Origin: Cephalotus follicularis
Taxonomy: Eukaryota; Streptophyta; Magnoliopsida; Oxalidales; Cephalotaceae
Direction of reading: 5' to 3'
Length of the DNA stretch: 64,000 bases
Assembly: GCA_001972305.1 (NCBI GenBank)
Contig: BDDD01000892.1
Coordinates: 69,710-133,709, forward strand
Both the position numbers and the translations under genes were made by a program. The notes below the pieces were generated by a model, which saw only the letters and a list, made by a program, of their open reading frames with translations, was not told where the DNA came from and searched no databases. Positions 23,153 through 33,602 of the stretch are shown one piece after another. How positions within the stretch are numbered: the stretch's first letter is position 1; each line of letters starts with the position of its first letter.

Positions 23153-23585
23153 TGTTGTAAATATTGGTGCATTAGCATAAAGCTAATTTAATATTTCATG
23201 CGGAAAGAAATTTAAGAGAGGAAAAAGAATTAGAAAATTGCATGAAAGAAATTATTTGAGAAAAAAGGAATGAGAGAATCGGGGGGATGAAAAAGAGTTA
23301 ATGGAGAAAAACTCTTACTTCCTTAGAAATTCCCTTACAAAGAGCACATATTTATAGTACAAGGAAAACATTAAAATAAGAGCAATAGAATTCCAAATGG
23401 AATTCTATGTTGATCACATTCAACCTTCATGGCATCCAAAAGCTCACATGGCTTGAATGCATTGAATTTATTGTACTTTAATATAAAATCATCACACCTT
23501 TGTAGCCTTCACATGGGCTGCCACATTTGAATATGGTGATCAATGTAGGCGTGCTGCCAACCGTGGAATGGTTGACAATTCAACA
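23153..23585 (-). repeat. Right (5') LTR of Copia-B
   Basis: 433 bp, five substitutions from the left LTR, followed by CCCTC (23586-23590). The primer site lies to its left. Confidence 0.95.
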
Positions 23586-24002
23586 CCCTCCCTATCCATA
23601 CCGTTCCTTGACTATCCCTAACCATCCCTCCCTGAGCGAAATTCACCTGTAGGTTCACCGGCTCTAATGGCGGAATCCACCCGTAGGTTCACCAGCCATA
23701 CCCTCTGAAATACTATAAGAGGGGGGTGAATTGTAGTATATAGAAAATAATGAACTTTTTCGAATTAAGCACACACAATAAAATTGAAACAATATTTATA
23801 AAGTAAAATGACTATAATTAAAGAGAGAGAGTAAAAGAGTGCAAACATAGTTTTCTAGTGGTTCGGCCAAACTCTTGCCTACGTCCATTTTTTCCAATTA
23901 CCTCCTTGAGTTTCCACTACTCTCCGAATATCTTTCCAGAAACTATTTAGTGCACCTTTACATTACTTGTGATTGAGCACAATCACGATAGACAAGGGTT
24001 CA

Positions 24003-25926
24003 TGTTCACGTAAAAAGAATGTTTTAAAATTTATAGCCGCAAGTGCACGGATCATGCAGTAACGGGTCGAACGCAGGGAAACGTTAAACTAGTTATAAAT
24101 TATTCAACCTAGGCGAAGTATACCAAATTAGCAAAAATCAGGGTTTGTTAAAACTTATGCAAATATTATAAGAATTTATTGTTAAAGCTTATGCAACTCC
24201 CTAATTAAACTAAGCTAACAAAATAAAAGGGAACACAAAAGAAAAAAAAATAAAAGAAAAATAAAACACCGTTAACGCCATCTTATTTTTATTTATTTAT
24301 TTTATTTTATATATATATATATATATTTTTAAATAAAATATAAACTAAATACTACGAATCAGTTAAATAAATTTAAACTAATTTAAAACGTCTCCCCGGC
24401 AACGGTGCCAAAAACTTGTTCACGTAAAAAGAATGTTTTAAAATTTATAGCCGCAAGTGCACGGATCATTCAGTAACGGGTCGAACGCAGGGAAACGTTA
24501 AACTAGTTATAAATTATTCAACCTAGGCGAAGTATACCAAATTTGAGATAAAGTATAAAAAACTACTAATTATGCAAAAATAATAAAACAATTGAAAACA
24601 GGCAAGAAATAAATAAAATAAAATAACAGACTAAAATAATTGAAAATAACAAAAAAAATAACACGTGCAAATTAAAATCAATTAAAGCAATAAATAAAAC
24701 TAAAGAAAATATATAATGAAAATTGGTTTTTGGGAATAGAAACTCACCATAGATTGTATTGAACAATTCACTTTAATTAAACGATCATACTTTGATAACC
24801 AACAGCAGCTAGGTCGATACGGAGTGCGACTGTGATGACAAGACGTATGAGTAGATATGCTAGGTCTATACGAAGTGTGTTCGTTGTGACAAATCGTATG
24901 AGTAGACTCTGTTGATTGAATTAAACACCATTTATTCACCAACTTTCAGCTTCACCGATAAGATGTTTGTGGATTTTAATCAGACAGACAAAGTGTGTGC
25001 GAAGGCAGAAAAATTGAAGAATAAATAAAATTTTCAAGGATTTTTATTGATGGAATTGAAACAATAACAATCTAGGCTTTGTTCTAACCCAAAAACCTTA
25101 AAGAACTAGCTACAAAACATATTGAAAACTATACTAAAAATTGAAAGAAAAATACGAAGGAGAGGCTGCCTTCTTTATTTGTGTCTCTTCCCCCTCTGCC
25201 TACTGCCTTATGCCACTTATATATACACACAGCCGACCTAAAAAATTAAGCAATGCAATAGTTGGTGGGTTGGGTTGTTGGCATTGAATTACTTGGGGCA
25301 ACACGTGGGCTGCTGCATACTGATTGCTACATGAAGGGATGGTCTGCTGGCGTGTTGGCGCATGACTTCGTGGTGCATGTGGCGTGAAGACTTGAGATGG
25401 ACATTTGCAGGTTGGTGATTGGTCATGGGCTTATGGCATGTTGCATGCATGGGTGAGTTGTATGGAGGGATTGAATGTAAGTGGAATGCATGGTTGTTGG
25501 CGTTAATTGAAGAATGCATACAATGTATGCGTAAATTGCTTCACAATTTTGATGAATTGCTGATGCTGATGTAATACTGACATAAGCAATTAGTTAACAT
25601 ATTTCAACATTTGTTTTCTTGTGATTTCTCTTGATCGGATCTTCAGAATGAGTCGGCCCAAGAACAAAAGTGCTCCAAATAATTTCATGAACACAATGAG
25701 TCCAATATTTGCTATGTTATGATAACTTTTCAAAGGTTTCATAATTACCATTATGCCATTATCTATCATTCTGACTCCGAAATTAACTTCTTCGCCCCGT
25801 TTATTTCTCTTTCATAAAATTATCCCGAAAACCTGAAAATACAACAAAACATACCCTAGTAATCTGATCCAAGCATAAAAATATAACAAATAGATCATTA
25901 AAAATAACACATTTTTATGCTAAACA
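24003..25926 (-). mobile_element. Gypsy Tat/Athila-like remnant nested in Sire-B
   Basis: Flanked by GTTCA on both sides (23998-24002 and 25927-25931). The left end and 24417 onward start with the same TGTTCACGTAAAAAGAATG, so both are LTR starts. Between them, next to the second LTR, lies TCCCCGGCAACGGTGCCA, whose reverse complement TGGCACCGTTGCCGGGGA matches the primer-site phrase typical of Tat/Athila Gypsy elements. No coding domain survives. A TA repeat lies at 24309-24327. Confidence 0.8.
24417..25926 (-). repeat. Right (5') LTR of the Tat-like remnant (1510 bp)
   Basis: TGTTCACG...GCTAAACA, adjoining the primer site on its left. AT-rich ends, with a GC-richer middle (25260-25510) full of GCATG/TTGGC words. 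The open frames there match nothing I know. Confidence 0.8.
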
Positions 25927-26259
25927 GTTCACTCCCCTCAATAATCGAACAAATACAAAGATGATTTTTAGTTTTGTGTAACCTCTCAAAGGTTGGATGT
26001 AGAATGATCTTGCTCACAATAACAACTCAAAAATAAGACAAGAACAGCTCAAAACAATGCTAACAATAGTAAAAGCTCTTGTATTCTTGATAGGAGAGAA
26101 TGTGATAATCGTTGATGCTTTGTTGTTGTGATTTAAGCCTCTATTTATAATGTTATTGCACAAAGTAGTCGTTGGAGTCGTCACACCGTTGGAATTATTT
26201 TGGGAATGTTTGCCTTGAATTAAGCGTTGATAAGATATGATCAGACTGTAATTGCCAAC

Positions 26260-26700
26260 CAAAGCGTCGACGGTTTCGATCTAAGCGTCGAAGCTTAGAT
26301 GTTACTGTTATGCCTTATCTTACCTTTTCCTTGTGTAGTTTTGTAGTTTTAACTTGACGCTTTAGTAAAACTCAGCCAACTTTGAGTAAACCGCTGTCGC
26401 TTTAAGCTTGAGCGATGATATTGTCTTTATAACTGTTGGCACTTTAAGGATTAAGCGCTGATTGTAAAAAATAAACGCGTTGCCAAGCGTTGCCGCTTTG
26501 TTCACATTTGTTTAGGCCACACGTTATTAACTGCTGGTGCTTTGTTCTCAACAGATGGCACTTTGAGCTTAACCGCTAACACTTTATTCTTAACCGTCGC
26601 CGCTTTTGTTTCTCAACTACCAGAGCTTAGAGTGAAGCCTTCGACGCTTAATGCCATAAGCACTGACGGTTATGGAATAACTGTCGACGCTTTTAATCTG
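26260..26700. repeat. GCGTCGACGC-type palindrome array in Sire-B LTR
   Basis: Repeated AAGCGTCGACGG, AAGCGTCGAAGCTT and degenerate CGCTGTCGCTTTAAG words, about 10-12 copies. It sits where the CAGTCGACTG array sits in Sire-A but uses a different arm sequence around the same GTCGAC core. Confidence 0.8.
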
Positions 26701-27966
26701 TTTTTATGGTATATCATCTGTGTTATCTTTCACAAAATGAAATCATTAGTTGCAAATATGTTATCATCAAAATTAGGATTGAGATATAAATGTCAACACC
26801 CTCTCTGAGTGGAATTCACCCGTAGGTTTACCGGCCATACCCTCCCTAACTAACCTTAACTATCTTAACCATCCTTCCCTGAGCGGAATTCACTCGTAGG
26901 TTCACCAGCTATATCCTTCCAAAGCGGAATTCACCCGTTGGTTTACCAACTCTAATGGTGGAATTCACCCATAGGTTCACCAGCTATACCCTCCCTGACT
27001 ATCCCTAACCATCCCTCCCTAAGAATCCCTCTCTAACTATCCCTCCCTAAGAATCCCTCCATAACTATCCCTCCCTAAGTGGAATTCACCCATAGGTTCA
27101 CCTGCTATTGCAGGATTCACCTTGGGTTCACCGATCATATCAGTCCATATCGTTCTATGGATAAACTCTCCTTAGTTTGCTTTGCCAAGGTAAAGTAGAC
27201 TAGGCACTCCTAGTGTCCTAGGAAGGGATTAATACCTTACTGAGTAGACCAGATGATGTTCATAAGTTGAACCAAGAAGGCAAGAAGCACGTATATATAT
27301 ATATATAAGCCTCATCAGGCTTCTCAGAAATACTAGACTGCTATTATAGCATCCTTGGGGTTCACAATCACCATCCATATACTTCCCATTCATAATTACC
27401 ATCCATATACTTCCCATTCACAATCACCATCCATATATTATCCATTCATAATCACCATCCATATACTATCCATTCATAATTACCATCCATTGCCCTCACA
27501 GTCCTCTCAACGTGAGCAGAGTCTGAGACCCTATGGGTCTTTAACCATAAAGCCCATTTCGTAGGACCTAGTATTATGATAGGGTTTCGCTTAGTCTGCC
27601 TTCTACCCTTGGACGTTGGTCTACTCTGCATTCAATAGCGTAGGTCTGGTAGAGACAGTCCATTCAAGAACAATCCATTCGATAACAATCCATTCATAAA
27701 TAATCCCTCAATCACAATCCATTCATTCCCAGTTCCTCGAAGGTCCTGGTCCGATATAATAGTCCCTCATAGATCCTAGCCCGATAACAATCCATTCCAT
27801 AATGATCCATAACCGTACAATCCAAAACCGTACAATCTGTAACTATACGATCCATAAGGTCCATCCCACTATCTACACACTCTCCGTGTCGTAGACGAAT
27901 ATGGTCGAGATAACACTAACCACATTACTTATCCATACCATCACAACGGTCCCAACCATTCATATC

Positions 27967-28225
27967 ATAGGCTTGTTCACAATGGTCCCAGCCCGTAAAA
28001 TGGTAGAGCTTGTTCACAATGGTCCTAACTCACATCATGATTGGACTTGTTCACAATGGTCCCAGTCCAATAGTACCATAGACTTGTTCACAATGGTCCC
28101 AACACACATCATGATTGGACTTGTTCACAATGGTCCCAGTCCAATAGTACCATAGACTTGTTCACAATGGTCCCAGCCTATGATATGAGAGAGCTTGTTC
28201 GCAATGGTCCCAGCTCATAATACAA
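27967..28225. repeat. 37 bp minisatellite in U, seven units
   Basis: Units begin CTTGTTCACAATGGTCCCA and continue with one of two alternating tails (CACATCATGATTGGA or TCCAATAGTACCATAGA). Alternation suggests expansion by two-unit steps. Confidence 0.9.
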
Positions 28226-28389
28226 TTTTTCCATAATCGCCCATATAATGTGGTTTAACACTCATAATCACCGTGACGGAAGTGGAGATTATAAATGGGT
28301 TATCTCATTAGGTTTCAAACGATAATAACCATCAATCATAACCTTACCGTAGCCATAACCATACAAAATAGTGAAGTTTGGATTAAACA

Positions 28390-28830
28390 GGGGATTTAGG
28401 CATCGATGCTATCATGTTAGGCATTGATGCCTCAACTACTTGAATACCTAAGGCGTCGACGCTTAAACAAAGCGTCGACAGCTTGCTCATTTCCCTTAAG
28501 CATTAACAGGCTCTATAATTCTCGTTAACGCATTGCATCAACTAGCGCACAAATGCAAAGGTATCACATCACGCGTTGACCCTTAGCTTGAGCGTCGGCG
28601 TTAAGCACTGCACTACAATGTGGAGCGTTAACGTACTGCGCCAATTAGCGCACAAAGCGCAAGGAATCACATAACGCATCGACTGGTTCCCTTGGGCATC
28701 AACATATAGCCTTAGGCATCGACGGCTCAACACAAAGCGTTGGTGGCTCAACATAAAGCGTCGACTGTTTGTGCGGGCGTCAATAGATTAACACAAAGCG
28801 TCAATGCTTTTAGTCAAATTGTCTACAGAT
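28390..28830. repeat. GCGTCGACGC-type palindrome array in U
   Basis: About nine copies, including AAGGCGTCGACGCTTA, AAAGCGTCGACAGCTT and AAAGCGTCGACTGTTTG. This is the same arm type as in Sire-B. Confidence 0.85.
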
Positions 28831-29743
28831 TATGCAAAGCATGGGAGGTCGATGACAGCATCAAAAACCAGATCAAAGCCATTTCAATCCATCACAAAAT
28901 GAAATTCAAAGCATATGCATAACATACCTGTTATCCATTGAGCTTGCGAATTGTGAGGACGTGCAGCAGAATTTGACGAACTGCCACTGCTACTCACCAC
29001 TGCTCTCCTTCTTGCACCTACTGTTTCCACTCACTGCCACAAGTACAGAGCTCTTCTTGCGCCATCGAGATCCCTCTCTGCAACTTCCTTTAGCTCTTCT
29101 TTGAGCACCACAACTCTTCTTCTTGCGCCACTGAGCTTCCACTTATAACGACCATGGCAGTGGAAAAGGGTATCGCCAAAATGGAAGCTCCAAGCTTCGG
29201 TATGCAGGGAAAAGAAGTGAAGATAACGGAGAGGAGGGAAAGAGAAAGTACCGTCGTTGTCAATGCATGCTCGCCTTCTCTCTTTGAACGGCCGACGGTG
29301 ATGGCGACATTGGCAGAAATCGCCGCTGCTCGCCTCTCTCGTCTTCTCTTTCTCTTTCTCCCGCTGCTTCTCTCTTCTTCTCTTTCTCTTTTTCATCGAT
29401 TTCTCACTATCTTTCTGTGTCCTCTTTCTTCATAAGTGTGAGGCAAAAATAAGCTTATGGAAGGTGCCCAAATTTTCCAGATAAGTGGCGTCCTTTTGTC
29501 TCTTCCAATAAAATAATAAGGCCTGGGTCCCATATACTCCGCAATGATATCAATTAATACAGTCGTCCACTAAATAAACATGATGTTAATGCAAATATTA
29601 GGCCTTATGGGTGCGCATTAAAAATGGGCTTTATTAGCCGTTTGGGCTTTATTAGCCGTTTGGGCTTTATTACAGTAATACACTATGCCATAAATTACAA
29701 TAATTATTTATACAGCCTTTGCTATAAAATGCGGGGCATTACA

Positions 29744-30112
29744 ATGGTAATTTGGCATCCAGCAGTAGGGATAGTGTCCTGGTAGATGATAGGCGAGGAA
29801 TGTCGACTGACAGGGTATATAATAGAAGTAGGTCTAAATCCGTAGGCCATGGAAAGGGCATAATGTTATATATCACTACAAAGAATATGGGAACTTCAAA
29901 CGAAATTGTCCTCAACGGGCAAAAGATGATGGTGGTTCCCAAACTGCGTCAATGGTGTTCGATGGACAAGACTACGGAGATGAACTCACCTCCAAAGGCA
30001 AAAGCACTTCTTCTCGTGAAAACAAGTGATTTATTGATTCTGGGTGTTCTGTTCAGTTTGCTCCGTGTGAGATTATTTTGACACGTTCCAAGAATGCAAG
30101 GATGGTGTTGTA
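29744..30112 (+). mobile_element. Copia-0, gag end and protease start, second part
   Basis: Begins with the right copy of ATGGT, then LASSSRDSVLVDDRRGMSTD and NRSRSKSVGHGKG, the basic linker that precedes the knuckle in TNT1-like Gag, followed by protease-region text before Copia-M interrupts at 30113. Direction, family and position match 5937-6545, so this is the same fossil split by U. Several breaks are present. Confidence 0.8.
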
Positions 30113-31517
30113 TGTAAGAAAATTGGTAACTATGCATAGCAGAAATATTAAAATTTTACCGATTCTCATGCCCTAAGATCGACCTTATTGTATAAAGGAA
30201 TCCATAAATAAGGTCAGAACGATTCATACTTTCATTTGATGATCGGAGATAATTCTGGAACTTCAAACGGGTTCACAGAAAATCGCACAGATGTCCGATC
30301 TCTGAACGTATCCACACAGATACCTGAATTAGAGAACTCACTATAGAGAATACGTGGGAACCCCTAATGAATAAAAATTGCTAGCCTTTTCAGCATTAAG
30401 TCTCCTTATGTAGAAGAAGACTCTGTGTAGGAACTACTTTCCTACCTAAATGAGAATTCCATAATTATTAATTAAGTACGGAATAACCAAAACAATTTTC
30501 TAATTCGAAAATACCCTTTTGTGTGTGACTCCTTAGGTTCAATATTATGTTGGCAGTAGATATGCAACTCTTGAATTTAATTAATTAGACCCTTCTAATT
30601 AATGAACCCATAATTAATCTTAATTAATTATTTATGGATGCTACAAGTCAAGATTAGCGCCTAGTAGTGTCTGATAACTACCCAGATAATATGAATATAT
30701 TCCATGAACCTTTTCAATTATAGTTAATGTGAAATTCAATCCTTCCATCATACAATGCTCCAATTAAATCTAGGGCATGGATTTATCTGTCAAACCCCAA
30801 TAATTTAATTATATGTACATCGCCATTAATTTCATAATTCATGATGTAATTAGAAAACTCTTTTTCTAATTTGCATCCTGCTTTGGCCAAAGTAGTATGA
30901 ATTACGAATTAATCAAGCAAAATAGAGCATTCTCCCTTTATCGCAAGGATGATGGATTCCTTGTTGACCACTCATATGCCTCAATGCGTAATCCATCATA
31001 TCCAACATTTCATCTTATAATAATTTGAAGAACTATTTAGAATCATATTAAAATATGATATTATATGCACAAGACAACTATGTTGTCTTAGGTCTAAGGA
31101 CCACATTCACAACTGTAACAAAGAGCTCCTAATTGACAGGTTATAATAACTCCATTTAGGTTTTCTTAGTTGGGCCAGTTCAGTGAACTTATTCTCCAAT
31201 AAACGCCCACATATATGTTCTAGTGTCCACTATACTAACGACCATGAGATCAGTCACACTCCTACTTGAGTAAAACATCATATGTGCTAATCTATCCAGA
31301 TTTACTACTACCCATTATAGTGATCCTGTGATTAGAAACAGTTAAGAATAAAGCATATGCAAGAACAATACATCTCGCTAATTAGTAATTGAATTACTCA
31401 AATTATGATAAAGATAATGTCATATATTATTACTGAATAAATAAATAAAATTATTCATACAAGAAATAATGTTTAAACTACATTGATTGTATGTAGGGCA
31501 TACATATATTTCTAACA
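30113..31517 (-). repeat. Left (3') LTR of Copia-M (1405 bp)
   Basis: TGTAAGAAAATTGG...ATTTCTAACA, followed at right by ATCTCCCACTTGC, the reverse complement of a polypurine tract. AT-rich, no open frames. Confidence 0.8.
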
Positions 31518-31847
31518 ATCTCCCACTTGCACTACAGGGAATCGATCATGTGTCTTACACTCATCTTCTCAAGATGTCGAGTGGATTTGTTTGATTGACT
31601 CTTGATGAAACTCTTTTCATCTTTATATCTCTTATTGCTATTATTTCCTGGCACAATTTATCTTAGGATTTGTTTAGATTATTGATAAGACCTTGGTTCT
31701 TTAGCTTGTGCAATAATCTCATTGTTGTCGTAGTATAAAGATACTAGATCTCTATTCTAAGAATCACTCTAAATTTATTAATGAACTTACTCATCCAAAC
31801 AACTTCATCAGCAATCTCATATGCATTTATTTACTCAGTTTCAGTAA
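31518..31847 (-). pseudogene. RNase H of Copia-M, C-terminal part
   Basis: Reverse-strand text matches the Copia RNase H end: a degenerate STETEY word, then ADEVVWMSKFINEL and DNNEIIAQAKEPRSYQ. Many breaks. The Harbinger-like element sits next to the STETEY word. Confidence 0.75.
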
Positions 31848-31850
31848 TAA

Positions 31851-33268
31851 GCGCCCGTTTGGTAATGCGTTGGCATTACCAGACACACTTTTTAATGTCA
31901 ACGCAATCAATTAAAAACGTTTGGTAATAAACTTTAAAATCACTTACGTTAGAATCACTTTTTTTAAGCGTCGAAACGCTATTCTACACAACACAGCAAT
32001 TTGCTGTGTTGAAAAAACGCCTCTCTCCCAACGTAATTCTCTCCCAGCCCTACAATCTTTCACCATATCTACCATCTCCTTCTAGTTCTTTTTCTACTTT
32101 ACCAAAACCTACAAAATGAAAACGCATCAAAAAGAAAAAAAAAAAGAGAAACCAAATTTGTTACTGAAACTGACAAATTTTGGCGAGAGATGATGGATTC
32201 AAGGGTATTTTCAGATGGAGGCATGGTCGTGGGTTGTATTTCGCAGTGGGTTTGGGTATTGCAGGGGCTACGGCAACGGTTTTCCAGGCTAGTTTGTTAT
32301 GGGTGGCGATTTGTGGAGGTTTGGCTTGGTGAAGCAAAGGCTATATTTTCTTCCTTACCTGTTTTTTTGTGTATTGCAGGATTCAATATACCCTCAAGAA
32401 GAAATTAATCTTAGAGGATCATGTTGATTGGAAATCACCCACCCCCACAGAAGAAGAGCATGTGTTGTTGAAGTATGTGGGTGCGGTTGATATTAGTTCT
32501 CAAAACACTCCAATTCCATTGCCCATGGATGCCTTGTGGTTTTGGAACTCCCAAGTCTCCAAATTGAGTACCAGGACTTCTCTCTCCTGACTCTGCAAGT
32601 CCTTATGCCCCTTCCTTCCTTACACTTTCGAGAGGTGACCTCCCTTTTTTCTCTATTACTCCTAAGTTGTGGTTGAAGGGTGGTGGTTATTCTGCTCTAT
32701 GTGTGGGTGTTGCTAACTGTCAGTGGTGGTATTGAGTGGAGGCATTGGTGTGTTTTTGGCGGTGACAACTGGTTGTGCCTCATGTGTTCGACAAAATGTT
32801 TGTAACGATAAAAGTTTGATTTTTATGTAGTTTGTGTTTTTGGTTTTTATTCTTTAAAAATGTGAACTTATATTTCAATAAATAGTGATAAAAGTTTGTG
32901 TTGACTTACTTTTTCTCAGAATCTTATTAAAATTTTCTGGATAGCGGCTTGGAGATGGTAACATGGTTATGTTTTGGGGATATTAATTTTTGGTGGTTGC
33001 TGGGGTAATTTTTTTTACTGGGAATCGCTATAAATACTATTATTATTATATCTATTTTAATAAATTTATACATTTACAACGATGTCATACAAAGATTTAC
33101 CAAATACAAAAACAATACACTTTTTGTCAGAAAGCACTTTCTCGTACAGCATTACCCAACAGTTTCAACCACAGCATAGCTTTCTCCCACAGCACTTTTG
33201 CGCATAACACCATCCCACAACATTTTTTTCCCAAAGCACTTTTTCCCACAGCATTACCAAACAAACCT
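31851..33268 (+). mobile_element. Harbinger-like (Pack-type) DNA transposon, 1418 bp, with captured endonuclease V exon
   Basis: The terminal inverted repeats are 18 bp: GCGCCCGTTTGGTAATGC on the left and AGGTTTGTTTGGTAATGC read inward from the right, sharing GTTTGGTAATGC. TAA flanks both ends (31848-31850 and 33269-33271), the 3 bp duplication of PIF/Harbinger elements. Subterminal copies of CACAGCATTACC and related words lie near the right end. No transposase is present. It lies inside the RNase H of Copia-M, so it is younger than that element. A hAT origin is less likely because no 8 bp duplication is seen. Confidence 0.75.
32380..32634 (+). pseudogene. Endonuclease V gene fragment (one exon) carried by the transposon
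   Basis: The host enzyme cuts DNA or RNA near deaminated adenine (inosine). Translation gives IQYTLKKKLILEDHVDWK, then EEEHVLLKYVGAVDIS, which match the N-terminal part of plant endonuclease V (compare LKKKLI.ED...W and YVGGVD.S). After a one-base frame change comes CLVVLELPSLQIEYQDFSLL, the next conserved block (family: CLVVLELPSLQ.VY.DFSLL). The exon is bounded by a good acceptor (TTTTTTTGTGTATTGCAG just before 32380) and a donor-like AG|GTGACC after 32634, so intron sequence came along and the capture was at DNA level, not from mRNA. The catalytic region beyond this exon is absent. It is a non-functional fragment. Confidence 0.85.
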
Positions 33269-33271
33269 TAA

Positions 33272-33602
33272 GTCTACAGTGAATTCTTGTTAGGAACTAT
33301 TCCAGCTCACTGACACACAATTCAATATAAACACATATATCACTGTATGATTCAACTATCAACATCTTCTTGAAACTTTGAACATTTCAAATTTCAAACA
33401 ATTTTTTCCTTAAATCAAGAATATTCCTTTAGTGCTTCTGAAGTACTTAAGAATGTTCTTAACAGCTTTACAATAAGGCTCACCAGGATTTTTGCTTGAT
33501 ATCTACTTATAAAACTAAAGGTGTTATGACAGACCTCATACATAGCATATCTCATATGATACTTCTAATTGTAAAGGTATACGTAACAGTACACATTTGA
33601 TT
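33272..33602 (-). pseudogene. RNase H of Copia-M, N-terminal part
   Basis: Continues Copia-M across the DNA transposon. Reverse-strand words include SVSWNSS (compare the family's SWKSSKQ) and SRYQAKILVSLIVKLLRTFL, a degenerate form of the RT-RNase H connection MSRYQ.NPG..HW.AVK.IL. Many breaks. Confidence 0.7.

Larger units (their letters stand above)
18495..23585 (-). mobile_element. Copia-B: full-length Copia element (5091 bp)
   Basis: Minus-strand Ty1/Copia element with two 433 bp LTRs (18495-18927 and 23153-23585), flanks CCCTC on both sides, a primer site (reverse complement TGGTATCAGAG, near 23140-23150) and a polypurine tract (reverse complement AAGGAGGAG, 18928-18937). All domains are present in Copia order: gag, protease, integrase, RT, RNase H. 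Five LTR differences in 433 bp (about 1.2%) indicate a recent insertion, perhaps within the last million years under usual plant rates. Structure is complete but coding is broken in roughly three or four places. The lineage is probably Ivana/Oryco or Tork; I cannot settle which. Confidence 0.93.
17796..24128. repeat. Block B of the direct duplication (6333 bp)
   Basis: Equals block A plus 4658 bp. The full-length Copia-B (5091 bp) minus the solo LTR (433 bp) is also exactly 4658 bp, so the two blocks otherwise have the same length to the base. Confidence 0.9.
23706..26798 (-). mobile_element. Sire-B: Sirevirus-like solo LTR (about 1164 bp) with nested element
   Basis: Starts TGAAATACTATAAG, ends AAATGTCAACA, flanked by CCCTC (23701-23705 and 26799-26803). 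Removing the nested element and its duplicated site leaves about 1.16 kb, close to the Sire-A LTR (1122 bp). It shares with Sire-A the phrases TGGTTCGGC, CTACGTCCA and GTTCACTCCCCTC. It carries an array of GCGTCGACGC-type palindromes (26260-26700). No internal region is present, so it is a solo LTR. Confidence 0.85.
6546..29743 (-). mobile_element. Solo LTR U (Gypsy-type, about 3.5 kb) with nested insertions
   Basis: The ends are TGTCATGC on the left and GGGCATTACA on the right, flanked by a perfect 5 bp duplication (ATGGT). No internal region belongs to U itself, so it is a solo LTR in minus orientation. Its own pieces are 6546-6740, 16507-16819, 17258-17372 (also present in the repeated block 17796-23705) and 26799-29743. 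Together they are about the size of W1 (45406-48982), the closest relative in the window. The rest is later insertions: V, Copia-B and Sire-B. Confidence 0.8.
26804..29743 (-). repeat. Main part of solo LTR U
   Basis: Reads in minus orientation to the end GGGCATTACA. Contents from left: degenerate AATTCACCCGTAGGTTCACC repeats and CCCTCCCTAACTATCC words (26804-27110), imperfect ATACTTCCCATTCACAATC repeats (27365-27480), a 37 bp minisatellite (27967-28225), flanks shared with V and W, a GCGTCGACGC array (28390-28830), and a pyrimidine/purine-rich stretch (29030-29430). Frames inside this stretch are low-complexity and not credible genes. Confidence 0.8.

Noticed and set aside
27967-28225. Regular 37 bp repeats that look at a glance like a CRISPR array
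   Set aside because: Repeats and their intervening text form one continuous tandem unit with two alternating variants, inside a plant LTR; there are no unique spacers and no cas genes.
28981-29440. Lysine/arginine- and leucine-rich frames on both strands
   Set aside because: They come from a purine/pyrimidine-rich stretch of the U LTR; no homology to a known protein.
32190-32408. Possible second captured gene exon in the Harbinger-like element
   Set aside because: A start codon and a hydrophobic frame (near 32220-32330) can be read, but I recognise no family, so only the endonuclease V exon is claimed.
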